Assembly (NCBI GenBank): GCA_052387905.1
Contig: JBQTIR010000010.1
Coordinates: forward strand, 129,528 to 193,527
Length of the DNA stretch: 64,000 nt
Direction: 5' to 3'
DNA from: JBQTII01 sp052387905
Lineage (GTDB): Bacteria; Actinomycetota; Actinomycetes; Sporichthyales; Sporichthyaceae
The stretch's first letter is position 1, and the number at the start of each line of letters is the position of its first letter. Below are positions 26,716 to 34,743 of this stretch, one piece after another. The notes under the pieces are model-generated. The model was not told the DNA's origin, searched no databases, and saw only the letters and a program-made list of their open reading frames with translations. The translations under genes were made by a program, and so were the position numbers.

Positions 26716-27819
26716 ATGATCCAGGCTCGCGACCTGCGCAAGACCTACGGGGGCCTCGCCGCCGTGGATGACCTCTCGTTCGACGTCACGCCCGGCCTGG
26801 TCACCGGGTTCCTCGGCCCCAATGGCGCGGGCAAGTCGACCACGATCCGCCTCATGCTGGGGCTGGACTCCGGCGAGGGCACCACGCTGTTCGACGGTGT
26901 GCGCTACCGGGACCTGCGCCACCCGCTGCGCGAGGTCGGCGCGGTCCTCGACGAGCGGTGCTTTCACCCGGGCCGGCGGGCCCGGAGCCACCTGATGATG
27001 CTCGCCGCCTCCCAGGGCATCGGGCGCGCCCGGGTCGACGAGGTCATCGAGTGGGTGGGGCTCGGTCCCGTCGCCCGCAAGCGCACCCGGCACTACTCGC
27101 TCGGCATGACCCAGCGCCTGGCCCTGGCCGCGGCCTTGCTCGGTGACCCGCGCGTGCTGATTCTCGACGAGCCGGCCAACGGGCTGGACCCGGCGGGCAT
27201 CCAGTGGCTGCGGGGCTTCCTCAAAGCGTTCGCCGCCGAGGGCCGTGCGGTGTTCGTGTCCAGCCACCAGCTCGGCGAGATGGCCCAGATCGCCGATCAC
27301 CTGATCGTCATCGATCACGGTCGCCTCGTCGCCGATGAGCCGACCGAGGTCTTCGCCGGTCGCAGTTCGCGGGCGAACCGGGTCCTGGTCCGCACCCCGC
27401 ACGTGGAGCGCATGCGCCGCCTGCTCACCGAGGTGGGCGCGGCGGTCGAGCGTTGCGAGGACCACCAGCTCGCGGTCGGCGGCGTCGACAAGGCCCTGAT
27501 CGGCGAGCTGGCGTTCCGCAACGGCATCGTCCTGCACGAGCTCACCGTCACCTCGGCCCCGCTGGAGGATGCCTTCCTGGAGCTCACCTCCCCGGGCCGG
27601 CACTCCCGCATCGAGGCCTTCATTCCCGCTCAGGCGACGGATTCCCTCCGGACTCAGGCGGTCGTGGCCGACCTCGCCGCAGGTGACTGCTGGGAGGCCA
27701 GCGGCTCCGCGTGGGGACTCGATGAGCAGGAAACCCAAGCCTTTGACCTCACTGAGGTACGGAACGCGATCTCGCATGACACCGGACCCCGTCACGCCGC
27801 CGGAAAGGGTGTGCGATGA
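26716..27819 (+). CDS. ABC transporter ATP-binding protein with C-terminal extension
   Basis: 367 aa. Walker A is GPNGAGKST, the signature loop is YSLGMTQR and Walker B is VLILDEP, followed by SSHQ with the switch His. The first ~300 residues match the drug/lantibiotic exporter ATPase type. The last ~65 residues (after AFLELTSPGRHSR) are an extension without a recognised domain. GGAAGGGCGG precedes the ATG. It overlaps the permease gene by four bases (ATGA), and the two probably form one exporter. Confidence 0.92.
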   Translation: MIQARDLRKTYGGLAAVDDLSFDVTPGLVTGFLGPNGAGKSTTIRLMLGLDSGEGTTLFDGVRYRDLRHPLREVGAVLDERCFHPGRRARSHLMMLAASQGIGRARVDEVIEWVGLGPVARKRTRHYSLGMTQRLALAAALLGDPRVLILDEPANGLDPAGIQWLRGFLKAFAAEGRAVFVSSHQLGEMAQIADHLIVIDHGRLVADEPTEVFAGRSSRANRVLVRTPHVERMRRLLTEVGAAVERCEDHQLAVGGVDKALIGELAFRNGIVLHELTVTSAPLEDAFLELTSPGRHSRIEAFIPAQATDSLRTQAVVADLAAGDCWEASGSAWGLDEQETQAFDLTEVRNAISHDTGPRHAAGKGVR

Positions 27820-28634
27820 GCACGCTGACTCGTTCTTGCCTGGGTGCCCTGCGGCTGGAGTGGATCCGGCTGCGCTCCTTGCGCTCGACCTGGACGCTCG
27901 CCCTGCTCGCCCTGCTGACCGCCGGCGGCGTGGCGTGGTTCGTCGCCCGGGACATCTCCAGCGGCATCGAGCAGATCTCCGACCAGTCCACGGTGCTGAG
28001 CCTGCTGACCGGCGCGGCCGACCTCGGCCCGGTCTCGGTCATCGCGATCCTGGCTGGTCTCGTCGGCGTGCTCGCCTTCGGCTCCGAATATCGCCACGGT
28101 CTGATGCCCGCGACGTTGGTCGCGGTGCCCCGCCGGGGTGCGCTGCTCGCCGCTAAGCTGGCGGTCCTCGCCGCCTTCGCCGGCCTGCTCGCCGTTGCCT
28201 GCGTCGCCGTCGCCTACGCCGTCGGCCGGGTCGAGATCGGCAGCGCCTGGACCACTTCGGTCCTCACTGAGGGCCAGGTCGCCCGCGCCCTGGCCGGTTA
28301 CGTCGGCCTGGTCGTCCTGACCGCGGTGCTCGGGGCCGGATTAGCCGCCATCGTGCGCAGCATCCCCGTCGCAGCCATCGCCTTACTGGCCATCCCGGCC
28401 GTGCTCGAACCCGCCCTGGTGTGGGTCGGGACCCGCTCCGGGTTGCCGGTGGGCGACGCCGAGTCCTACCTGCCGTTCACCGCGGGTGTGCAGATGCTCC
28501 AGGTCCCCGGCGCCTCGGGGCCGGCCGAGGGGGTGACCTCGCTGGATTCCCTGCTCGCCGGGGGAGTGCTCGCGGCCTTCGTCGCGTTGGTAGCCCTCGT
28601 CGCCGCGGGGATGTTCGCCCGACGCGACGCCTGA
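27816..28634 (+). CDS. ABC-2 type transporter permease
   Basis: 272 aa with about six membrane segments, including WTLALLALLTAGGVAWFV, VSVIAILAGLVGVLAF, LAVLAAFAGLLAVACVAVAY and VLAAFVALVALVAAGMFA at the C-terminus. FGSEYRHGLMPATLVAVP is a motif often seen in ABC-2 permeases after the second helix. It pairs with the ATPase encoded just upstream, with overlapping stop and start. The transported molecule is unknown. Confidence 0.87.
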   Translation: MSTLTRSCLGALRLEWIRLRSLRSTWTLALLALLTAGGVAWFVARDISSGIEQISDQSTVLSLLTGAADLGPVSVIAILAGLVGVLAFGSEYRHGLMPATLVAVPRRGALLAAKLAVLAAFAGLLAVACVAVAYAVGRVEIGSAWTTSVLTEGQVARALAGYVGLVVLTAVLGAGLAAIVRSIPVAAIALLAIPAVLEPALVWVGTRSGLPVGDAESYLPFTAGVQMLQVPGASGPAEGVTSLDSLLAGGVLAAFVALVALVAAGMFARRDA

Positions 28635-28653
28635 ACCGCACTGGTGTGGATGG

Positions 28654-28659
28654 CAGGAT
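28654..28659 (+). promoter_or_regulatory. Candidate -10 element (leaderless start at 28666)
   Basis: CAGGAT ends six bases before the ATG of the HhH-GPD protein gene; the same hexamer precedes hemH. Confidence 0.35.
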
Positions 28660-28665
28660 TCCGCC

Positions 28666-29232
28666 ATGGCCTTCCACATCACCAACGACCCGGCCGCGGA
28701 TGCCGTTCTCGACGAGTACCCGCTCGCGGTCGTCATCGGGATGCAGCTCGACCAGCAGTATCCGATCGAGCACGCCTTCCGGGGCGGCTGGAAGATCCTG
28801 ACCCGGTTCGGGACCTTGGAGACCGCCGCGATCGCCGCCGCCGAGCCCGAGGCCTTCAAGGCGCTGTGCTCGCACACGCCGGCGATCCACCGGTTCCCCG
28901 GCGCCAAGGCTGCCGCGGTGCAGAAGCTCGCGGCGCTGGTCGAGTCCGACTACGACGGCGACCCCACGCGGATCTGGACCGAGGCCAGCAGCGGGGACGA
29001 CCTGGTGCAGCGACTTGCAGCGCTGCCGGCTTTCGGCCCGCAAACGTCGAAGATCTTCGTCGCTCTGCTCGGCAAGCAACTGGGCGTGCAGCCGCGCGGC
29101 TGGAAGGCCGCGGCAGGGGACTACGCCCTGAAGGGATATCGATCCGTCGCCGACGTCACCGGGCCGGAATCGCTGGTCAAGGTCCGGGAACATAAAAAGG
29201 CGATGAAGGCCAAGGCCAAGGTCGGATCCTGA
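28666..29232 (+). CDS. HhH-GPD-type base-excision repair protein
   Basis: 188 aa, a short actinobacterial member of the helix-hairpin-helix glycosylase superfamily. VVIGMQLDQQYPIEHAF matches the N-terminal helix region and LAALPAFGPQTSKIFVALLG is the helix-hairpin-helix. It lacks the cysteine cluster of Nth/MutY enzymes. The tail is Lys-rich (KKAMKAKAKVG). A role in removing damaged bases is inferred from the fold only. It stands alone between the ABC transporter and the sigma factor. Confidence 0.8.
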   Translation: MAFHITNDPAADAVLDEYPLAVVIGMQLDQQYPIEHAFRGGWKILTRFGTLETAAIAAAEPEAFKALCSHTPAIHRFPGAKAAAVQKLAALVESDYDGDPTRIWTEASSGDDLVQRLAALPAFGPQTSKIFVALLGKQLGVQPRGWKAAAGDYALKGYRSVADVTGPESLVKVREHKKAMKAKAKVGS

Positions 29233-29357
29233 CGCTCCCATCCATGATCTGTCTCACTCTGTAGGCGGGTCGACACGCCCCGATCCGACACCAGCGGCGA
29301 ACACGTGCCAAAATGCAGGGCGCCGCGGAAGAGTCGACGCCCGTTTTGGGCGCTTTC

Positions 29358-29396
29358 CCCCCGGGCGCGTCCCCCGGGTTTGCCCCCCGGGCGTGT
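29358..29396. repeat. Three tandem 13-bp units before the sigma factor gene
   Basis: CCCCCGGG begins at 29358, 29371 and 29384, each followed by five variable bases, giving an exact 13-bp period. The block ends about 20 bases before the GTG start and would lie in the mRNA leader. Confidence 0.75.
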
Positions 29397-29416
29397 TGAT
29401 CGTCGAGAGGTTGTTC

Positions 29417-30808
29417 GTGTCGGCCAGGTCGTCTGAATCAGCTCCAACCGTCGCGGCCGCTGCCGCACGGCCCGCCAGCGTCACCTCTGAGGTGGACGCG
29501 GCCCCGGCCAAGGCGCCGACGAAGGCCGCAGCTACCAAGGCCCCCGCCAAGGTCACCAAAACTGCTGCCGCCAAGGCTCCAGCGAAGGCTCCGGCGAAGG
29601 CCGCTGCCACCAAGACCGCGGAGAAGGCTCCGGCCACCAAGGCGGCGGCGAAGGCTCCGGCGAAGCCCGCCGGTAAGGCGATGACGCGCAAGGCGGTGCC
29701 CGAGACGGCGGCGTCGACCGAGGGTGAGAACGCCGTTGCCTCGGACGCGAAGGCGGTCGCCGCCGCGCAGGCGGCCGGAACTGCGGTGGGCGCGCCGACA
29801 GAGGCCGGCCCTGCGGACTCCGAGGTCGAGGCCGAGGAGTTCGTCCTCTCCGACGACGACGAGGACGACGCGCCGGCGGCGCAGGTCGTGCAGGCCGGCG
29901 CCACCGCCGACCCGGTCAAGGACTACCTCAAGCAGATCGGCAAGGTCCCGCTGCTCAACGCCGAGCAGGAGGTCGAACTCGCCAAGCGCATCGAGGCCGG
30001 GCTGTTCGCCGAGGAGAAGGTCAACAGCGAGGAGAAGCTGACCCCGAAGCTGCTGCGCGAGATGCAGGTCATCTCCGAGGACGGCCGCCGGGCGAAGAAC
30101 CACCTCCTGGAGGCCAACCTGCGTCTGGTCGTCTCCCTGGCCAAGCGCTACACCGGCCGCGGCATGTTGTTCCTGGACCTGATCCAGGAGGGCAACCTGG
30201 GCCTGATCCGCGCGGTCGAGAAGTTCGACTACACCAAGGGCTACAAGTTCTCGACCTACGCGACGTGGTGGATCCGCCAGGCGATCACCCGCGCGATGGC
30301 CGACCAGGCCCGCACCATCCGTATCCCGGTGCACATGGTCGAGGTCATCAACAAGCTCGCCCGGGTGCAGCGCCAGATGCTCCAGGACCTGGGCCGCGAA
30401 CCCACCCCGGAGGAGCTGGCCAAGGAACTGGACATGACGCCGGAAAAGGTCGTTGAGGTCCAGAAGTACGGCCGTGAGCCGATCTCGCTGCACACGCCCC
30501 TCGGTGAGGACGGCGACTCGGAGTTCGGTGACCTCATCGAGGACTCCGAGGCGATCGTGCCCGCGGACGCGGTGTCGTTCACGCTGCTGCAGGAACAGTT
30601 GCACTCGGTCCTGGACACCCTCTCCGAGCGCGAGGCCGGCGTGGTCTCGATGCGTTTCGGCCTCACCGATGGCCAGCCCAAGACCCTGGACGAGATCGGC
30701 AAGGTCTACGGCGTCACCCGCGAGCGGATTCGCCAGATCGAGTCCAAGACGATGTCCAAGCTGCGCCACCCCAGCCGCTCCCAGGTTCTCCGGGACTACC
30801 TGGACTAA
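29417..30808 (+). CDS. Principal RNA polymerase sigma factor (HrdB/SigA-like)
   Basis: 463 aa. The N-terminal ~130 residues are Ala/Lys/Pro-rich with repeated KAPAK units, then acidic (DDDEDD). Region 1.2 (DPVKDYLKQIGKVPLL), region 2 (NLRLVVSLAKRYTGRGM and FSTYATWWIRQAITRA), region 3 (RIPVHMVEVINKL) and region 4 (EIGKVYGVTRERIRQIE, DYLD end) are complete. GTG at 29417 has GAGAGG six bases upstream. As the housekeeping sigma it directs most transcription. It lies near DUF7455 and parE, as in Streptomyces. Confidence 0.95.
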   Translation: MSARSSESAPTVAAAAARPASVTSEVDAAPAKAPTKAAATKAPAKVTKTAAAKAPAKAPAKAAATKTAEKAPATKAAAKAPAKPAGKAMTRKAVPETAASTEGENAVASDAKAVAAAQAAGTAVGAPTEAGPADSEVEAEEFVLSDDDEDDAPAAQVVQAGATADPVKDYLKQIGKVPLLNAEQEVELAKRIEAGLFAEEKVNSEEKLTPKLLREMQVISEDGRRAKNHLLEANLRLVVSLAKRYTGRGMLFLDLIQEGNLGLIRAVEKFDYTKGYKFSTYATWWIRQAITRAMADQARTIRIPVHMVEVINKLARVQRQMLQDLGREPTPEELAKELDMTPEKVVEVQKYGREPISLHTPLGEDGDSEFGDLIEDSEAIVPADAVSFTLLQEQLHSVLDTLSEREAGVVSMRFGLTDGQPKTLDEIGKVYGVTRERIRQIESKTMSKLRHPSRSQVLRDYLD

Positions 30809-30835
30809 GTGCCGCGCCGCGTGTCGGGCGCTGGA

Positions 30836-32329
30836 TCAGCGCGGCAGGGGCCAGGTGTGGACCGGCGCCCCGGTGTGCATGTGCTCCCAGTACTGCCCGG
30901 TCATCGCGCGCACCGCCACGCTGCGGTCGAGACCACGAGCCTCGAAGGCGTCCACGGCCGCCAGCTGCCATGAGGCTCCGTTGACGCCCCGAGCGCAGCG
31001 GGCCTCGATGACGGAGAGCACCTCGTCGCGCTCGGCCGCACTCACCCCCCACGCGTCGAGGCCGTCGGCGGCGATCGGCAGGAGTTCGGCGCGGATCAGA
31101 TCGGGCGCGGCCTGCTCTGGACGGCCCGGCCACTGCAGCTGTGCGGCGATGCCGTCGCGCGCGCCGGCCCGGAAGTTCGCCCACGCGGCGGCATACGGCA
31201 TCCGCTCCCACACCGGGTGCTCCGCTTCGGCCAGGCCGCGGATCAGACCGACGCAGAACGCGGCGTTGGCGATCGTGTCCGCGATCGTCGGTCCCGAGGG
31301 CAGCACACGGTTCTCGACCCGCAGGCTCGCCGCACCGTCGAGGACCGCGTAGACCGGCCGGTTCCAGCGGTAGATCGTCCCGTTGTGCAGGCACAGCTCG
31401 CTCAGCGTGGGAACTTCGCCGGCCGCCAGAGCCGCCAGCGGCTCCTCGTCGTCGCAGATCGGCAGCAGTGCCGGGAAGTAGCGGACGTTCTCCTCGAACA
31501 GCTCGTGCCCGGAGTTGATCCACCGTTCGGAGAACCACACCCGGGGCCGTACGCCCTGCGCGATCAGTTCGACCGAGCGGGTGTCGGTGGACTGCTCGAA
31601 CAGCGGCACCCGGGTTTCGGCCCACAGGCGGCGTCCGAACAGCAACGGTGAGTTCGCACCGACCGCGAGCTGCACGCCGGCGATCGCCTGAGCGGCATTC
31701 CAGTAGGCGGCGAACTCCCGCGGGCCGGTGTCGACGTGGATCTGTGCGGAGGTGCACGCGGCCTCCGGGGCGACGGAATCCGCCACCAACTCCAGCCGTT
31801 CCCGGCCCTCGATGGCCACCTGGAACGGTTCCCCGCGCGCGGTGAGGATCTGTTCGTTGAGGGCGGCGTATCGGGTCCCGTCCGACAACGCGTGTGCGCC
31901 GAGGTCCTCAGGGCGCAGGGTCGGCAGGATGCCGATCAGCAACAGCCGGGTGCCCAGGCTCGCGGCGGCGGTGTCCGCCCGGGTCAAGGCGCCGTGCAGC
32001 TCCGCGCTCATGGCGCGCAGGCCCCCCGCGGCCAGATCCCGGGGGGCGGCGTTCACCTCGATGTTGAACCGGCCCAGTTCGCTCTGCCAACGTGGGTCGT
32101 CGATCGCGGTGAGGATCGCATCGTTGTTCATCGACGGATCAAGGTCCGCGTCGATCAGGTTGACTTCGAACTCGAGGCCGATCCGCGGGTTTGAGCCGCT
32201 CGCGGGAGACGGTGCTGCGCAGGCATCGCGCAGGATCTCCTCGAGCGCCTGCAGGCTGCGGCCCAACTTCTCCCGATATCGACGGCGGTCGTTCGGGGAG
32301 AACGTGTCACGCTCGATGTCCTCGCCCAC
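30836..32329 (-). CDS. Glutamate-cysteine ligase family (GCS2) protein
   Basis: 497 aa. RIGLEFEVNLID and ELGRFNIEVNAAPRDL are the ATP/metal-binding acidic motifs of the GCS2 carboxylate-amine ligases, and ASLRVENRVLPSGPT is another conserved arginine-glutamate motif. The reaction is joining an amine to the gamma-carboxylate of glutamate or a similar acid. Actinomycetes usually make mycothiol and not glutathione, so the real substrate is open. The start is GTG. It is convergent with the sigma factor gene, 27 bases apart. Confidence 0.78.
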   Translation of the reverse strand: MGEDIERDTFSPNDRRRYREKLGRSLQALEEILRDACAAPSPASGSNPRIGLEFEVNLIDADLDPSMNNDAILTAIDDPRWQSELGRFNIEVNAAPRDLAAGGLRAMSAELHGALTRADTAAASLGTRLLLIGILPTLRPEDLGAHALSDGTRYAALNEQILTARGEPFQVAIEGRERLELVADSVAPEAACTSAQIHVDTGPREFAAYWNAAQAIAGVQLAVGANSPLLFGRRLWAETRVPLFEQSTDTRSVELIAQGVRPRVWFSERWINSGHELFEENVRYFPALLPICDDEEPLAALAAGEVPTLSELCLHNGTIYRWNRPVYAVLDGAASLRVENRVLPSGPTIADTIANAAFCVGLIRGLAEAEHPVWERMPYAAAWANFRAGARDGIAAQLQWPGRPEQAAPDLIRAELLPIAADGLDAWGVSAAERDEVLSVIEARCARGVNGASWQLAAVDAFEARGLDRSVAVRAMTGQYWEHMHTGAPVHTWPLPR

Positions 32330-32435
32330 GCCCGGAACCTACCCCCCGCCCAGGCCGCTGACCCGCTTTATCGGATGCAGGCCGGCGCAGAGGTGCCGTT
32401 TCCTGCGCACCACCACAGCACCGGCGCGAATCTTC

Positions 32436-32867
32436 TCAGGCGGCAGGCCCCTCGACGCCGATCATCCAGGGCACGCCGAAGCGATCGGTGCACATCCCGA
32501 ACGCCGGGGACCAGAAGGTCTGGCTCACCGCCATGGTGACCTCGCCGCCGTCGGCGAGGGCGTCGAAGATCCGCGCCACCTCGGCGGGATCAGCGGCGCT
32601 GTAGCTGACGGCCGCGCCCTTCTTCGGCCCGCCGTCCCCGCTCGGGTCGTCGGAGGCCATCAGCAGCCCATCGCCGACCTTCAGTGCCGCGTGCATGATC
32701 AAGTTCTCGCTGCCCGCCGGCATGGCGCCCTCTGGTGCCTGGGCCGCGTCGCCCGCGGGGACCTGCCCCATCGTCATCAACTCCAGCTCCCCACCGAAGA
32801 TCTCCTGATAGCGGGTGAACGCCTCGCGGCAGGTGCCGGTGAAGAACAGGTACGCATGAAAGGACAT
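32436..32867 (-). CDS. VOC-family (PhnB-like glyoxalase fold) protein
   Basis: 143 aa. The repeated beta-alpha-beta-beta-beta pattern starts with HAYLFFTGTCREAFTRYQEIFGGELELM, and the C-terminus ends DRFGVPWMIGVEG, both typical of PhnB/DUF1428-like VOC proteins. No catalytic activity can be assigned. The ATG at 32867 is preceded by GGCGGAG and marks the fold start; an upstream ATG would overlap the terminator region. It is a single gene. Confidence 0.8.
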   Translation of the reverse strand: MSFHAYLFFTGTCREAFTRYQEIFGGELELMTMGQVPAGDAAQAPEGAMPAGSENLIMHAALKVGDGLLMASDDPSGDGGPKKGAAVSYSAADPAEVARIFDALADGGEVTMAVSQTFWSPAFGMCTDRFGVPWMIGVEGPAA

Positions 32868-32931
32868 CGCAGTCTCCGCCTGGTGTCGAGGTGGGCCGGT
32901 GTGGGCGACGGTACGCGCCGGCGAGGGCACA

Positions 32932-32972
32932 GCAAAGGCCCGCATCCGCGCTTGGCGGATACGGGCCTTTGC
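32932..32972. terminator. Strong bidirectional terminator hairpin
   Basis: GCAAAGGCCCG...CGGGCCTTTGC forms an 18-pair stem with one mismatch and a four-base GCTT loop. It directly follows the stop of the DUF4394 gene on the minus strand. Confidence 0.85.
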
Positions 32973-32978
32973 GCTGGC

Positions 32979-33884
32979 TCAGCCCTGGTTGAGCGGGAGG
33001 GCGAGGCCGACGATCTCGCCGCGGCCCGCGGCGAACTTGCCCACGTTCTTCAGGCTGCCGTCGAGCAGGTCGACGACGAACAGCGTGCTGCGATCGCCGT
33101 TGCTCAACGCGGCGTAGGCCACGTTGCGGGTGGATTCGCCGCCGCGCAGGAAGGAGTAGATGTCGAAGCCGGACGCTGCTTTCGCGTCACGACCCAGGTT
33201 GCCGGTCGGCGCGGTCGCGCCGCCGTTGGCCGGTGACTGGATGACGATGCGGTCCTTGTCGGTGTCCAGGTCGAACAGCGTGGTGGCGGTGGCGGTCTTG
33301 GCCAGCTTGTCGTTGTTCGTGTACGCGGCGCCGGTGATGCCTACGGCGTCCTCGGTCAGCGGGGCCGGCGCAACGGCACCTGGGATCGGGCGGGTCAGCG
33401 CGCCGTCGACGGTGGTGGCGCCGTCGGCGACGTTGACCCGCAGGTTCTGGCCGGCGTCGCTGACGATCCGCAGGCGGTCGACGGTGGAGTTGAAGTCGAC
33501 CCCGAACGAGCTGCCCTTGAGGTCCTCGCTCATCGACGCGACGCGCGTGGCCTGGGCGTTCTTGGAGGACACGGTGTAGATGCCGCCGGCGTCGCCGATG
33601 CCGTAGAGCTTGCCGTTCTCCGGACGGTAGTCGATCCCGATGAGCTTGGTGTCACCGTCGCTGAGCCCGGAGACCTTGCCGATGCTCTTGGCAGCGCCCG
33701 GATTGTTCACCTTCAGGCACAGCAAGGCGTTGTCCGAGGTCAGCGCGACGGCTTCCAGCCCGCCTCTGGTGTTGTTGTTGCCACAGTCCTTGGCCTTGGC
33801 AGCCGGGGCGGCGGAGGCCGGGATGGCGGTGAGCGCGAGCGCGCCGATGGCGGCTGCTGCGAGCGCGGTGCGTGCAGGCTTCAT
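32979..33884 (-). CDS. Secreted DUF4394 protein
   Basis: 301 aa with a clear signal peptide (MKPARTALAAAAIGALAL, cleavage near PASA-APA). The mature part has repeated motifs such as KLIGIDYRPENGKLYGIGDAGGIYTV and SSFGVDFNSTVDRLRIVSDAGQNLRVN, characteristic of DUF4394, a beta-propeller-like extracellular domain of unknown function. A GGAGAG site lies six bases before the ATG. The gene stands alone with its own terminator. Confidence 0.88.
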   Translation of the reverse strand: MKPARTALAAAAIGALALTAIPASAAPAAKAKDCGNNNTRGGLEAVALTSDNALLCLKVNNPGAAKSIGKVSGLSDGDTKLIGIDYRPENGKLYGIGDAGGIYTVSSKNAQATRVASMSEDLKGSSFGVDFNSTVDRLRIVSDAGQNLRVNVADGATTVDGALTRPIPGAVAPAPLTEDAVGITGAAYTNNDKLAKTATATTLFDLDTDKDRIVIQSPANGGATAPTGNLGRDAKAASGFDIYSFLRGGESTRNVAYAALSNGDRSTLFVVDLLDGSLKNVGKFAAGRGEIVGLALPLNQG

Positions 33885-34058
33885 TGATGTCTCTCCAGGA
33901 TGCAGGGAACAAATCCGTCCGCTAGTAATACGAAGCTGGCTCGACCTCGGATCCTGCCGAACGGGTGATAGTTATCCCCAGGTGGTGGCCTGGCCCCGGC
34001 ATCGGGGAGCGGCGCCACGGTGCCGAGTAGGCCCCACCGGCAGGTGTACGAACGCGAA

Positions 34059-34089
34059 CGCGGCGGCCACCGGTGAGGTGACCGCCGCG
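34059..34089. terminator. Terminator-like hairpin after the DUF7455 gene
   Basis: CGCGGCGGCCACC and GGTGACCGCCGCG form a 13-base stem with one mismatch and a five-base loop, 40 bases past the minus-strand stop. The rest of the gap 33885-34127 holds the DUF4394 ribosome site and an AT-richer promoter-like patch near 33920-33935. Confidence 0.65.
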
Positions 34090-34127
34090 TCATCGTGGCG
34101 TGCAGGAGCCGTCGAGCGGCCCTACGG

Positions 34128-34358
34128 CTAGCGCTCCTCGTCGGCCGCGCGGGCCGGCGTGGCGACGAGTTCGCCCGACTGGTCGTGGAACTCCGCGGCG
34201 ATCGCCCGCAGCTTGTCCTCGTAGGCACGCCCGTGGTGGGCACAGAACAGCAGGTCGGAGCCGCCGTCGAGGACGACGCGAATGTAGGCCTGGGCTCCGC
34301 ACCGGTCACACCGGTCGGTGGCGGTCAGGGCGGTGGTCGTGGCGAGCATTGTGGTCAC
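34128..34358 (-). CDS. Small zinc-ribbon-like protein (DUF7455)
   Basis: 76 aa. ATDRCDRCGAQAY provides a Cys-x2-Cys pair and DLLFCAHHGRAYEDKL a Cys-x2-His pair, a plausible single metal site. Such proteins are found next to the principal sigma factor and parE across actinobacteria, which matches the position here. The function is unknown; a link to transcription or DNA binding is only suggested by the neighbours. Confidence 0.8.
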   Translation of the reverse strand: MTTMLATTTALTATDRCDRCGAQAYIRVVLDGGSDLLFCAHHGRAYEDKLRAIAAEFHDQSGELVATPARAADEER

Positions 34359-34743
34359 GGTCGCCTCATCTCGTCGAGGTGGTTCACATGTCGTCTGCGC
34401 TTGTAGTGAGCTGACTGCCTAGTGAACAAGCCGGCGATGCTGTTTCGTTCCCGCAGGCTCACCGTACCCGGTGTGTTCCTGCAGACATCCACGCCTTGAT
34501 CACATCTCGCCAACTCTTGTACGAGCTGGTGTCTTGCCGTGACCTACCCGAAAGGCGCTGGTAGCACCTTGCGTATAGGTATTTCGCTGCCGTGTCCTCG
34601 TTGGACTGTTCACCTAGTGTCCAGGTTCCCTCGAACTTCGAAATCGGCCGTTCGCCCGGGGCGGATCAGTCGGAAGGACGATGCCAGATGAGGCGCGGCG
34701 CGCCGGGATCGGCGCGCCCATCCGGGCTAGGTAGCCTGCAGGT
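34359..34743. other. Divergent intergenic region between the DUF7455 gene and parE
   Basis: 385 bases without a gene, lower in G/C than the surroundings. It holds the parE -10 (34732-34737) and three GTTCAC/GTGAAC half-sites (34382-34387, 34422-34427, 34608-34613). CCTAGTG occurs twice (near 34418 and 34613), part of a possible inverted pair around the AT-richer centre, where TATAGGTAT sits near 34574. No RNA gene is recognised. Confidence 0.5.
34732..34737 (+). promoter_or_regulatory. Candidate -10 element of a leaderless parE transcript
   Basis: TAGCCT ends six bases before the GTG start of parE; no ribosome site is present. Confidence 0.45.

Noticed and set aside
29438..30769. A 443-codon minus-strand open frame opposite the sigma factor
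   Set aside because: It is a mirror of the sigma factor coding sequence with Leu/Gly/Asp-rich composition and no recognisable domain.
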